A stretch of DNA of 64,000 bases, from the NCBI RefSeq assembly GCF_022539505.1, contig NC_061508.1, forward strand, positions 67,093,754 to 67,157,753, read 5' to 3'. Below, one piece after another: positions 46,401 through 57,657 of this stretch (its first letter is position 1; every line of letters begins with the position of its first letter). Both the position numbers and the translations under genes were made by a program. The notes beneath the pieces were generated by a model that had not been told where the DNA came from, did not search any database, and saw only the letters and a program-made list of their open reading frames with translations. Source of the stretch: Lolium rigidum. Taxonomy: Eukaryota > Streptophyta > Magnoliopsida > Poales > Poaceae.

Positions 46401-48737
46401 ATTGTCCATTCGAATTGATTATAATTCATTTTCAGTCCATACTATGGTTGGAAGAGGCCACAAATATCACCTCGAATGCATTCGATCGAGGGACTTAAGT
46501 GATCCAGCTTTGATCTTGAGGTATATGAGAACCTTAAAATGGGCTACATATCCGATGTTTGAGAAACTTAGCTTCATACAAATCATGACCAATGGAATTG
46601 ATTTGTAGGCAACATATGCTATGGGTTGGTTATACGTGTAGTACAATCCAAACAATAGAGAGGGTACCTTTTCAAATACTTGTTCCTCATCCATCGGATT
46701 GGCTCCCGTAGAAATCTATATATCGAATTAGAGAGTTTCCATTGTGGAAATCTTTATCAAATATAGAAGACATACAATCTTATTCATATCAGAGTGCTGA
46801 TAAAATATATTGTGAAATACAATATATATGTTCTATTACAACAACAAAAATGGACATGAATAAATCATTCACTAAGGAGATAATGAGACTGGTTAAAGTC
46901 TCCAAACATGTCGGTTAAGGCATACTCAATGGTCATGTTCTCCGTGCCCATAGGGTCCCGTGACCACTAGAGAGTCATGGTGTTGCAATGTCGAAGAGGA
47001 ACATCTCGCGAACAACCATCTCTACTAGCGTAGTCTGGATGAAGGTTGAATTGAGCTTCAAACCATTTCCCTCAAGGTTATTTGCATCCCAGCAATTGCT
47101 GATACAGAAAAACCAAATGCTATGGGGTGTGGCATTCATGCGTGATATGCGTATAACATCCACACTCGTCGCAAAGCTTAGTTTTTTCAAACTTGTGCTC
47201 TGCCATGCCTTTCACGACCCTTACGATTTGGATGTATGATGTCTTATGTTGTAGAAGACAACATACCTTTTATCTTCTGTTAGTGGCGTAACTCCAGTCG
47301 GAGGTGGATCCTTCGGGACCTGGATTGCCCGCACTAATCCATGGGACGCAAGACTGATCTTTATGTCCATGTCCCATGTATGGTAGTAGTGGCCATCGAG
47401 GACGAATGGCTCAAATTATTTTCCAGCCATCATTTACTTACATGGGTGAACCAGAGATTATTAATTTACAATTGGTAAATCGAAACCATCATGGTTATGT
47501 TGTAATACATTTTGCAAAATTAATAAAGATTCAAGGCGTTAGCTTGAAATCATTAGTGTGCATGAACCTCAAATTGTTAAGTATGACACTTTGTAGATAA
47601 TCTCCAAGGAAATTTTGGAGTACGTCTCGTAGCACTAGAGAGTATAATCTGATGAAATCAGTAGATACTCGCAATTCTAGCACCTTATGTCATGACTTAA
47701 TAAAAATATAGGGAGATTACTTGATAAAGCAATCATGGTAGTGAAGATAATCTGCAATGGAGTGGATCCGCACACTACCTATGATCCCAAAACATCAATT
47801 TGAAAAAGTCACTTAGAATTTTGCATTTGTCAATTCGTGCTCGTATTAAGTCGATGGCTCAATTAAGACGATGAATTGATTCATATTTATATTTGCAAGA
47901 AATTGAAATTCTCAATTGCAAATAATGGACATAATAAATCTCAACATGTTGGATCATGGAGATATATTACGTCATATATATTCTGGAATATTTAGTACTC
48001 AACAGAAATAGTATTGTAAAAATACTGGGCCTAAAACAGGTTGAATACTAGTAAATAGTATTGTTAACATGACCAATTTGCAAATTCTCAAAAATATTCG
48101 AGTGTAATGCAACACTGGTATGGACCACTGTTCTAGGCTGCTTTGCCAATTCTTGCGAAGTGCAAAGGATCTTGATGCAAAGCAGACAAATGGATAAGGT
48201 TCCTATCCAGATTGCCTATATGGTAACTAATCGAGAGATTAGTGCGGTTTATGCCGGTCGCTACACGGGTAGTCATTGGACGCCCCGAGGAGGGTCGCGC
48301 CGGAGGGCGTTGCTGGTCACATGCTGAGGCGAGGCCGTCCCTGCCTCGTGGCTGCACAGTGTCGGGAGCAGCCGGCCGAGAGCCGCGGCAGCTCTGCATT
48401 GGGTGCCGCTGGGTCGAGTGCGCCGCTACCTGGGAGGGCGCCGTTGGCCGCCTCCGCCGGTTGCCGCTGCGCTGTGAAACGCGTCCGCGATAGGCGACGA
48501 GCCGCCGCAGGCTGGGAGTGCATCGTTGCCGACGCCTCGGGCTGGGACGTGCAGTCTGCCGTGCCGCTTCTGTGATTGAGACTGCGGTCGTTTCCTAGGA
48601 CTCGGAGGAGCCGCCGCCTCATCTTCTTCTGAACGTGCTTGGTCCCTGTGGGGAAGATCACGCTGCTGTTGTGGATGTCTCCGTTCTTGATGCCGCGGTT
48701 CCGCTGATCTATCGGAGTCGCCGTGCCGCCGTGTACC
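43444..48737 (-). mobile_element. Decayed internal region of the second Copia element
   Basis: The minus strand shows the end of Copia RNase H at 43837-44106 (LHELQESWGINILQVKSHNNV and LFTKSLP), an RT/RNase H junction at 44447-44659 (PYPSPMPVVRSL-like and YLSAIGPTNAI) and an upstream fragment at 44739-44993 (TEFEMKNL). A possible RT start lies near 45183-45569 (DPKIMAMAECKPLAW). Beyond about 45600 the sequence is too decayed for me to assign. Every frame has many stops, so this is an old copy. The outer part 48240-48737 is strikingly GC-rich and may be its gag or leader, or another insertion. The 5' LTR is absent; a CACTA element begins at 48738. Confidence 0.7.
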
Positions 48738-48790
48738 CACTGGTAGAAAAAAAGGGCTTCCGGGAAGCCCCATAAGTCGCGAAGGTAAAG

Positions 48791-48930
48791 GAACCGCGAC
48801 TAATGGGGTCTTTAGTCGCGGTTCGTGTGGCGAACCGCGACCAAAGACATGGGCCCAGGGCGCACGGTGGCCAGCTGGTGCACGGCCAACCGCGACTAAA
48901 GGTGCCCGAAGGCCTTTAGTCGCGGTTGGC
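48791..48930. repeat. CACTA left subterminal hairpins
   Basis: Two perfect inverted repeats: 12-bp arms at 48791-48802 and 48813-48824 (gaaccgcgacta), and 18-bp arms at 48885-48902 and 48913-48930 (gccaaccgcgactaaagg). Subterminal repeats of CACTA elements are binding sites for the transposon's own protein, and these could also fold in RNA. Confidence 0.85.
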
Positions 48931-49319
48931 TAGGCCAACCGGGACTAAAGCCCCTCCCCTATATATACCCATCCAGCCATTTGGAGCCAACACTTAGCCA
49001 TTTGGAGCCATTCTCTTCACAAACTTCACAAGTGAGTGTTAGGTTTGCTTTTGGTTCCTCTTATGCACATAAGGTGTTTGATGTAATGCCCCAAGAGCAT
49101 GAAACAAACATGATATGAAGTGTTGGAGCCACACTTGAGCTTTCTCATTTATTTTTTCCTCCTCGATCGCGGTTAGCAACTTGAACCTTTGATGTGTCGT
49201 CATTGATACAATATGCATGTGTGTATAGTTCATTGTTTAATTTATATTGTTTGTAGCTAGTTAATTAGTTTAACAAATGCATGATGGTTAATTATATATT
49301 TTATATTATAATAATGCAG

Positions 49320-52300
49320 ATGAATCGGCAATGGATGTACGGTAACCGACTCTCCGGCGAGTTCGAGTACGGGTTTGAAAGATTTCCTCGTAGTGGCTAA
49401 TGCGAACAAGCGGTGGGGTTTTTGTTATCTGTCCATGTGTTAAGTGTAAGAATCGAAGGGTTACTCTTCCTCAAGAGATGTTCACATGCACCCGCTTCGG
49501 CACGGTTTCATGCCAAGCTATAATTGTTGGACCAAGCATGGAGAAAGAGGGGTTATAATGGAAGAAGATGAAGAAGGGGATGATTTCATCGATGAAAGCT
49601 ATCTTTCTCATTTCGGTGATACTTTCATGGAGGATGTTGAAGGTGAAGGGGAAGGTGAAGGGAAGGTGAAGAAGAGGATCCCGTTGATGATCTTGGTCGG
49701 ACCATTGCCGATGCACGGAGACGTCGCGAAACCGAAAAGGAGAGGGAGAATTTGGATCGCATGTTAGAGGATCACAGGAAGGCGCTTGTACCCCGGATGC
49801 GATGATGGTCTCGAAAAAGCTGGGCTGCACACTCGGATTTGCTGAAATGGAAGGCACGGACAGGTGTAGCTGACTCGGCATTTGAAAACTTGCTGAAAAT
49901 GTTGAAGAATATGTTTCCAAAGAATAACGAGTTGCCCGCCGAGTACGTACGAAGCAAAGAAGGTTGTCCGCCCTCTAGGTTTAGAGGTTCGAAGATACAT
50001 GCATGCATCAACGACCGCATCCTCTACCGCGGTGAATACGAGAATTTGAATGAATGCCCGGTATGCACTGCATTTCGTTATAAGATCGAGGCGATGACCC
50101 CGGTGACGATGTTGAGGGCCGAAACCCGGGAAGAGGGTTCCCGCCAAGGTGATGTGGTATGCTCCTATAATACCACGGTTGAAACGTCCGTTCGGGAACA
50201 AAGAGCATGCCAAGTTGTTGCGATGGCACAAAGAGGACCGTAAGTCGGACGGGGAGTTGAGACACCCCGCAGATGGAACGCAATGGAGAAAGATCAACAG
50301 AGAGTTCAAAGATTTTGCAGTCGACGCAAGGAACATAAGATTTGGTCTAAGTACGGATGGCATGAATCCTTTTGGCGAGCGAGCTCCAGCAATAGCACTG
50401 GCCCGTGACTCTATGCATCTACAACCTTCCTCCTTGGTTGTGCATGAAGTGGAAGTTCATTATGATGCCGGTGCTCATCCAAGGTCCGAAGCAACCCGAC
50501 AACGACATCGATGTGTACCTAAGGCCATTAGTTGATGAGCTTTTACAGCTGTGGGGTAGACCTCGGTGTCCGTGTGTGGGATGAGCACAAAGAAGAGGAA
50601 TTTGACCTACGAGCGTTGCTTTTCGTAACCATCAACGATTGGCCTCGCTCTTAGTAACCTTTCGGGACTGTCAAATAAGAGATACAATGCATGCACGCAC
50701 TGCTTACATGAGACCGAAAGTGTACATTTGCCAAATTGTAAGAAGAACGTGTACCTTGGGCATCGTCGATTTCTTCCGAAAGGTCATCCGAGTAAGAAAG
50801 AAAGGCAAGCATTACAACGGCAAGGCAGATCACCGGCCGAAGCCTGCGGAACACTACCGGTGCCGAGGTATTTGATATGGTCAAGGATTTGAAAGTCATC
50901 TTTGGAAAGGGTCTCGGCGGACAATCGGTTCCGAAGGGAGCCGACGGGCACGTAGCCATGTGGAAGAAGAAATCTATATTCCGGGAGCTAGAATATTGGA
51001 AAGTCCTAGAAGTCCGCTCCGCAATCGACGTGATGCACGTTACGAAGAATATTTGCGTGAACATCCTAAGCTTCTTGGGCGTGTATGGGAAGTCAAATGA
51101 TACAAAGGAAGCACGGCAGGACCAGCAAAGTTTGAAAGACCCCGATGACCGGCATCCGGAACGGTTTCAAGGTCGTGCCGGCTACGCTCCGACCAAAGAA
51201 GAGAAGGTCATCTTTTTTGAATGCCCGAGCAGTATGAAGGTCCCGTCGAGATTCTCGTCCAATATAAAGGGAATAATAAACATGGCGGAGAAAAAGTTCC
51301 AAAACCCGAAGTCTCACGACCGCCACGTGATTATGACGCAATTGCTTCCGATTGCTTTGAGGGGCTCCTGCCGGAAAATGTTCGAGTAGCCATTGTGAAG
51401 CTATGTGCATTCCTCAATGCAATCTCTCGAAGGTAATCAATCCAGAAGTTCTACCACGGTTACGAACGATGTGATCCAATGTCTTGTCGGTTTCGAGTTG
51501 GTGTTCCCGCCATCCTTCTTCAATATTATGACGCACCTCCTGGTTCACCTAGTCGATGAGATTTCCATTCTCGGTCCCGTATTTCTACACAATATGTTCC
51601 CCTTCGAGAGGTTCATGGGAATATTAAAGAAATATGTTCGTAACCGTGCTAGGCCGGAAGGAAGCATCGCCAAGGGCTATGGAAATGAGGAGGTAATTGA
51701 GTTTTGTGTTGACTTTGTTCCCGACCTTAAGCCGATTGGTCTTCCTCGATCGCGGCACGAGGGGAGACTAAGTGGAAAAGGCACGATCGGAAGGAAATCA
51801 ACGATATGTATGGACGGCCATTCTCTGACTGAAGCACACCACACAGTTCTGACCAATTCCAGCTTGGTGGCTCCGTACTTTGAGAAACACAAGAATATTT
51901 TACGCTCGGACAATCTTGGGAAGCCTGAATCCTGGATTAGGAAGGCCCACATGGAGACTTTCGGCAGTTGGTTGAGAAAACATTTAATGAGTGACAAACA
52001 TGTTGTAGATCAGCTGTACATGTTGGCCAAGACACCATCTTCGACTATAACGACTTTCCAAGGGTACGAGATAAATGGGAATACATTTTACACGATCGCC
52101 CAAGATAAAAAGAGCACCAACCAAAACAAGTGGTGTCCGCTTTGATGCAGCAACCGAGAATGGGCAAAAGGTCACATATTATGGTTACATAGAGGAGATA
52201 TGGGAACTTGACTATGGACCCTCCTTTAGGGTCCCTTTGTTCCGGTGCAAATGGTTCAAGCTAACGAGGAGGTGGGGTAAAGGTGGACCAGCAATACGGA

Positions 52301-52651
52301 ACGACAATGGTGGATTTCAACAATCTTGGTTACCTTGACGAACCATTCGTCCTAGCGAAAGATGTCGCTCAGGTTTTCTATGTGAAGGACATGAGTAGCA
52401 AACCGAGGAAACAGAAAGATAAGAAAACGATCAGTACATCATGCGATGATCCAAAGCGCCACATTGTTCTTTCAGGGAAAAGAAACATCGTGGGAGTGGA
52501 GGACAAGACAGACATGTCAGAAGATTATAATATGTTTGCTGAAATTCCGCCCTTCAAAGTGAACACCGACCCAAGCATTAAGTTAAATGATGAGGATGCT
52601 CCATGGATACGGCACAATCGTAAGCAAGCGGGGACACAAGGAAAGAAATGA
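49320..52651 (+). pseudogene. CACTA TNP2-type transposase (Transposase_21), frameshifted
   Basis: The transposase cuts and moves the element. Start ATG at 49320, stop TGA at 52649. The family order is followed: HGFMPSYNCWTKHGERG (N-terminal transposase-associated part), NELPAEYVRSK, KIHACINDRILYRGEYENLNECPVC, MWYAPIIPRLKR, HAKLLRWHKEDRKSDGELRHPADGTQW, STDGMNPFGE, DFDLRALLFVTINDW-like, GYHACTHC-like, RSAIDVMHVTKNICVN, TQLLP, SFFNIMTHLLVHLVDEI, FLHNMFPFERFMGILKKYVRNRARPEG, then ENGQKVTYYGYIEEIWELDYG. It is spread over several frames. At 49454, 50380, 50562, 50644, 51428, 51463 and 52265 the break is a CG, CGAG or CTCG where CAG or CTG restores frame. It may be intact in the plant. Confidence 0.9.
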
Positions 52652-52767
52652 TGTGTAATAATTTATTGTACCAAACTTTGTTGAATGGATCATGTGAATT
52701 ATATTACCCGTGATGTGTTTGGTGTCCATTTTCGAATGATTCAATTGACTCGAGATAGCACTCGATG

Positions 52768-52945
52768 ATACATGAAATTTGGAGTGATTCAGTCATACTC
52801 CTGCATACAGGAAATTTGGAGTGACTAAGTCATACTCCTGCATACATGAAATTTGGAGTGACTAAGTCATACTCCTGCATACAGGAAATTTGGAGTGACT
52901 AAGTCATACTCCTGCATACATGAAATTTGGAGTGACTAAGTGACA
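52768..52945 (+). repeat. 37-bp tandem repeat, about five units
   Basis: The unit is built on gaaatttggagtgactaag and tcatactcctgcatac. Units alternate between catgaa and caggaa starts, which suggests amplification as a 74-bp dimer. It lies downstream of the transposase stop. Confidence 0.9.
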
Positions 52946-53084
52946 AGGTATCAACTTGTCAATGCCTACGGGTTATAGGCTAGGGTTTAGTTAGAAGTAG
53001 AGGGCAAGTAGATCTCGAAGGTTTCAGCCGAAAAGTACTCGACGATTATGAAAACTAGGGTTTGTGAACAATGATTCGATGATC

Positions 53085-53184
53085 NNNNNNNNNNNNNNNN
53101 NNNNNNNNNNNNNNNNNNNNNNNNNNNNNNNNNNNNNNNNNNNNNNNNNNNNNNNNNNNNNNNNNNNNNNNNNNNNNNNNNNNN
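53085..53184. other. Assembly gap of 100 N
   Basis: Exactly 100 Ns, the conventional size for a gap of unknown length. It removes the 5' end of the second CACTA gene. The tandem repeat shortly upstream may have contributed to the break. Confidence 0.98.
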
Positions 53185-55257
53185 GATGGTGGATGAAGTG
53201 ATGAGAGCTTATGAGGGGTTGGTGCTTGAGCACCCGCGAGTGAAGATGGGGAAATCAAAGAACTGGGAGAAGCCCGTAGAACCACCGTGCAATGGCGGAA
53301 GGAGAACATTGTGTTTACAGGTGAGAAGCCAACAAGCATGCCACCTCCGCCTCCTCCGCCACCTCGAGTCTCCTCCGCATGATGATTCTCCTATGCGCGA
53401 TGATGATTCCCCTATCCATGACCAGTCCGCACCGCGTGAAAATACTCCGCCGCCTCCTCCTCCTCCTCGTCAGGAGACTCCGCCGCCTCCACTTAAGCAA
53501 AAGAGGAAGCTGTCCGCGGCACCTCCTACAGCTCCGAAGAGATCATCAACTCCAATGAGGGCACAGACTCCAGAGTTGTTACCACATGAGCGGATTGAAG
53601 AGCAAAAGGCGTTTCTTGCGCCGAAGAAGGTGTTTATTCGACCGCAGACAGTGAAGCACTTTGCCGAGACGAGAATGAAGAGACCTGAGCTGAGAGCTGA
53701 TTATGACCGCTCTCTTGGACAGTCCTCTAGAGCGAGCAAAGAAGCAAAAAAGTCGCCTGAGCTTGGACAACAGGACATTCAGGCCGCACCCCACTTCATC
53801 GTGGAGCCATATCATGATCCAGAGACGGCATCGATGATCGAACGGGCGGCTAGAGCTCAGGGAGCATCAGTTGAGTACGAAGATTACTATCCAACGGCTC
53901 AAGTGGTAAACAAGTATAGATACGGATCTGATCTCGTCAAACCTGGCGAGCTCGCGCGTCTAGGGACTCAGATGCGAAGGTTGCATGAATGGTACCTGAA
54001 AGCCTGTCGAAGATGTGAAACCTACATCACGCTGTATCTTAGAGATGAGCATTACTTCCGGGGGGAAGACGAGATAAACATTGAGTTATGCGAACTGTTT
54101 CAGTTATTCAATCAAGATGCCCTCGACAAAGCTGTCATCAGTTGCTACTGCCTGTAAGTGATTTATTTGTGTAATTAAGTTTGTAGCTCATTCATTTGCA
54201 CTAACAATTATCCTCATTATATTCTTTGTGTACGCTATACATTTAATTATGCAGAATGAAGAAGCTGGAATACAAAAGAGGCAAGCTCCTACCGCTGGGG
54301 TTCATAGACCCAAACACAGTTCATGAAGTTACGGTTCGAGACTTCGCCAAGGACACGAGAGGACAACATCGTAATGTTTTTAGAGAAGCAAGCGAGACAA
54401 AGAGGATATATTCTTTCCCTACAACTTCAAGTGAGTGTTATATATAACATACATTATGCTTGTGCACCTTCCACTTTATTCTCGTAATCATTGAGCTATG
54501 CTTGTGCAGTTTCCACTTTATTCTCCTAATCATTGATCTTCAACTTGGAGTCGTAAACGTCATGGACTCGAAACGTAAAGAATATGCGGAATGGGCGGAC
54601 ATGGCTGCCATCCTCCAGAGGTAGTTTCAATCAATTTCGTATTGGCATCTTCATCTGCTCTAATTCGAAGATATCATCAACTAATCAATTACTCATTTAC
54701 TCATTATTTTTTGCCGGGCAGGGCTTGGAAACGGTTCATCAATACTCGTTCCGGGTGAATGGAAACCGGAGCTTACATTTAGAGATTACCTCGTAAGTAG
54801 TACTATATATATAGCTATGTCCGTGAAACTTTATATATGATATTTACTTTCAATACGATGCTTGATTATTAGTTTGATCGAACTATTTTTTCGTAAAGTG
54901 TATGAGGCAGGAACAAGGGAATAACTTATGTGGATACTACGTCCGCACCTTCATGCGTGACATGTCCCGTCCCAAGGGTGGGGACCCCAAATACACCACA
55001 CTCGTGTACGATAACAAATTTTCACAATTAATCTTAATTAGTACCATCTATTGTATTGAGTTCCATTCATATATTGATCTCCTTTTTAAATATAGATGAC
55101 ACGCCTGCGGGACACTCTCATAACAAGCGGATCAAATAAAAGCAATTCAAGAGGAAATCGCGGGATTCTTTATTACCGAGGTCCTTACCCCAGGTGGAGA
55201 GCACTATCGGAAGATCGTGACGGCGGAGGATATCCGTTCAGGAAAAGTTGTATTGTA
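53185..55257 (+). CDS. Second CACTA gene with C-terminal Ulp1-like cysteine protease domain, 5' end in gap
   Basis: Exons inferred from splice sites: up to 54153, 54255-54430, 54510-54620, about 54722-54792, about 54899-55010 and about 55096-55257 (stop TAA). The N-terminal part has a Pro-rich stretch (PPPPPPPRQETPPPP), then a conserved region with VKHFAETRMKRPELRADYDRSL and VISCYCL/MKKLEYKRG joined across the first intron in phase. The C-terminal part has the C48/Ulp1 pattern: His at 54514-54516 (FHFILL), Asp at 54565-54567 (NVMDSKRKEYAEW), Gln at 54908-54910 and Cys at 54929-54931 (NNLCGYYV). Plant CACTA elements are known to carry such Ulp1-like domains; whether they act as SUMO proteases is unclear. 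One or two indels break exons four to six. Confidence 0.8.
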
Positions 55258-55375
55258 AATATGCATGCATTACGTGTACTGTGTTGACTATGTCGTGTAC
55301 TGTTGATGATGTCTATATATATTCATGACGATTTTTTGTGGTTTCTTGAATGATATATATATGCATTGCTGAAAC

Positions 55376-55490
55376 TCTGCCGCGGCAAGGGAAACAGACT
55401 ATTTCTCTGCCGCGGCAGAGAAACGCTGGTACAGCCCAAATCCGTGCCGCGGCAGAGAAATAGCAATTCTCCGCCGCGGCGTAGGAACCT
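55376..55490. repeat. Four palindromic TGCCGCGGCA-type repeats
   Basis: Copies of (t)ctctgccgcggcagagaaa or variants occur four times in about 115 bases between the second gene and the right subterminal repeats. The core CTGCCGCGGCAG is a perfect palindrome. Confidence 0.85.
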
Positions 55491-55492
55491 AG

Positions 55493-55680
55493 GCCCGGTT
55501 CGTACCACGAACCGGGACCAAAGGCCTTCCACCGCGAGCTCCCTGGCCGCACCACGTATCGAGGCCTTTAGGCCTGGTTTATCTTTGAACCGGGACTAAA
55601 GGGTACCCCCTTTAGTCCCGCCTAGTTGGTCCCGGTTCGGGAACCGGGTCTAAAGGCCCAAATGGACCGGGCCTATTGCC
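55493..55680. repeat. CACTA right subterminal repeats
   Basis: Repeated cccggttcg, gaaccgggac and gggactaaag in both orientations, e.g. cccggttcgtaccacgaaccggg and cccggttcgggaaccggg. They match the left-end ccgcgactaaag family with CpG-level variation. Confidence 0.85.
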
Positions 55681-55696
55681 CCGTTTTCCACTAGTG

Positions 55697-57438
55697 CGTC
55701 GGGCTTGCTCAGATTAAGACCAATCTGAACTAGTAGGATCGACGAGAAAACCACTATCTTAGTACTGGTTTTCTCTGCCGAGCAACAAATGCTAGGACTG
55801 TTCCTGTCTTTTATTCATTCCGGTGAGCATTGTCCCTGGAAGGTTGGAACGTCGTCCAAACAAGTCGGCAGCAAAGTGATCTATGGTCACCACTCGCCAG
55901 TAGCTTCATAGGTTGGGCCACTGAAGGTCCTAAGCTACAACCTACTCTTGCGCCACCAATACGTTTCAAGATGCCAAGCTACAAGATGCTCGACATCAGT
56001 CGTCCTACCCTCGGCTCTAGTAATTGACACTTGAACAGCGTGAGTGACTGCACACGCGAGTGTACGTAGGAGCGATGGTGGACAAAATATAGAAGGAAGT
56101 GATCGACCCTTGGTCGGCAGTGTCGACCGGACCGCGAAACGGAACCAAAGCCAAACAGTTCTTAAATCTTATCACTCTTTCATAACGTTAGTTTGCTAAA
56201 AATGGCCTATATTTTCAAAACGATTTACATAAATAGTAACAAATTGTATGCTTCTGCGAGTTGGATAATATTTGGTTCTCACATTGAAATGCACGAGCAT
56301 GCATGGCGTGGTTTAGTAAATGTCGTGGAGTTCATATATAGTATAATGTATGTCTTTGATTATGTTGTGCAACACATCAAATTCGATAAAAGCTGGTAAT
56401 TTTTTAGAAATTATTGTTTTTCCTTAAAATCTGGATTAAATTGAAGAATTATAGAAATCAGATAAAAATAGTTAATTTGATCTAAGAAAATATGAAAATC
56501 TATAGTACAAAGCATGACTAGTAAAAGCCCAACCTTCGCGAAGACATGTTGGTGTAGCGCGGAGCGTTCCGTGCTGACACGTATCACACGCGTATAGTAT
56601 CCGGTGTGGGCGCTCTCTGAAGGTGCAGCACACAACTTCTTCCATGCACAGCACGAGCGTTCTTTTCAAGGCTCAGCACATGCATGGTAAGAGCAGGGGT
56701 TTACACGCCAGAATCTTTGTACACGTTGTTTCTGTCCCTAAAGACAGCACAGAGAAACACCACGCTTTTCTTTGGGTCCGGCCTCATTTTAGTACTATCA
56801 ATAAAGCACTGAAAAGCGGCGTTCACATATTAGCTATCAAAACGGGCCTTTCGTGAAAGCCGGGCAAAGCCAATGTATTCTGTTCATACAGAGACAATTG
56901 CTCGCTCGATCAGGTTACAAATGTTGGCAGTTTAACCAGCGGCCAAGTTTTGGAAGGATAGAAAAGAAGAAACAAGCAGACAAGTATCCCTCTGTCTATA
57001 AAAGAATGCCTAAACTTTGTCAAAATTTAGATGTACGTAGATTTGATTTAATATATAGATACATTAAAATTTTGATAAAATTGAGACATCTTTCTTATGG
57101 ATGAAGGGGGTATTAATTACACATGAGCTATGAGGTCTTGAACTTTCAGATGGAAGGATATCCATCACCCATCCAACTATCCATGAGAGCAGGTTAGATA
57201 GAACGGGAGGACAGTGATACAAAATTAATTATCACAAGGTGTATGATATAACCCAAGTTAAACATTAGAAAAATCGTGGACAACACGACGTCCATTTCCA
57301 ATTTCTGTATTTTACTTCCAACTTTCACAAACCGGATGTTGCAAAACTGGTTAGTTTATTGTTCCGTTATCTTCTAATAGTTGGGGCGGCCCCTCTTTTT
57401 TTGAGGGTCGGATGCAAAAGAGAGAAAAACTGAAGCAA
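55697..57438. other. Spacer, no recognisable gene
   Basis: AT-rich to mixed sequence without coding motifs, apart from the MITE at 56987-57110. It ends with aaaaactgaagcaa (57425-57438), the left target duplication of the following LINE. Confidence 0.55.
56987..57110. mobile_element. Stowaway-type MITE (about 124 bp, slightly decayed)
   Basis: It starts tccctctgtctataaaag and ends cttatggatgaaggggg, flanked by TA (56985-56986 and 57111-57112). Internal gtcaaaatttagatgtac and its approximate inverse ttttgataaaattgagacat make it a near-complete hairpin, the usual Stowaway structure. Confidence 0.82.
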
Positions 57439-57657
57439 TCAAGACGTGTCAGCTAATTCGAGCGGGTCCACTAAGAGCGGAAGTTACGCCTAGGGCGATC
57501 GGGAGGCGATCGTGGAAAGCTAGGGTTTTCCTCTCTCGCGTGGTGGTTTCGGCGACGGCTTTGGATCTCGACGGCGGGATCTTGGCCGGGCGACGGGGGT
57601 TTGCGGTGTCTGATCTGCAGTTCTCCAGGGGATCTGCGGGAGAGGTCTGGCCGCGCG

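Larger units (their letters stand above)
48738..55696 (+). mobile_element. CACTA (En/Spm-type) DNA transposon, autonomous-type
   Basis: The left end is CACTGGTAGAAAA and the right end, read in reverse, CACTAGTGGAAAA; both are CACTA-type termini. Subterminal regions at each end hold repeats of ccgcgactaaag / gaaccgggactaaag in both orientations. Two genes lie inside: a TNP2-like transposase (49320-52651) and a second gene with a protease-like C-terminus (53185-55257). A 100-base N gap lies between them. The expected 3-bp target duplication is not seen (acc left, cgt right), so one edge may have been changed by recombination or the boundary is off by a few bases. Confidence 0.92.

Noticed and set aside
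46069..47600. Several 60-90 residue ORFs on both strands
   Set aside because: They fall in decayed Copia sequence, lack motifs and are expected by chance.
48133..48773. Possible host gene in the GC-rich block
   Set aside because: No initiation context, intron signals or domain; products differ wildly between frames and composition alone explains the open frames.
48885..48930. Candidate microRNA precursor (18-bp perfect stem)
   Set aside because: The stem is part of the CACTA subterminal repeats, which form such inverted pairs repeatedly; no evidence for processing.
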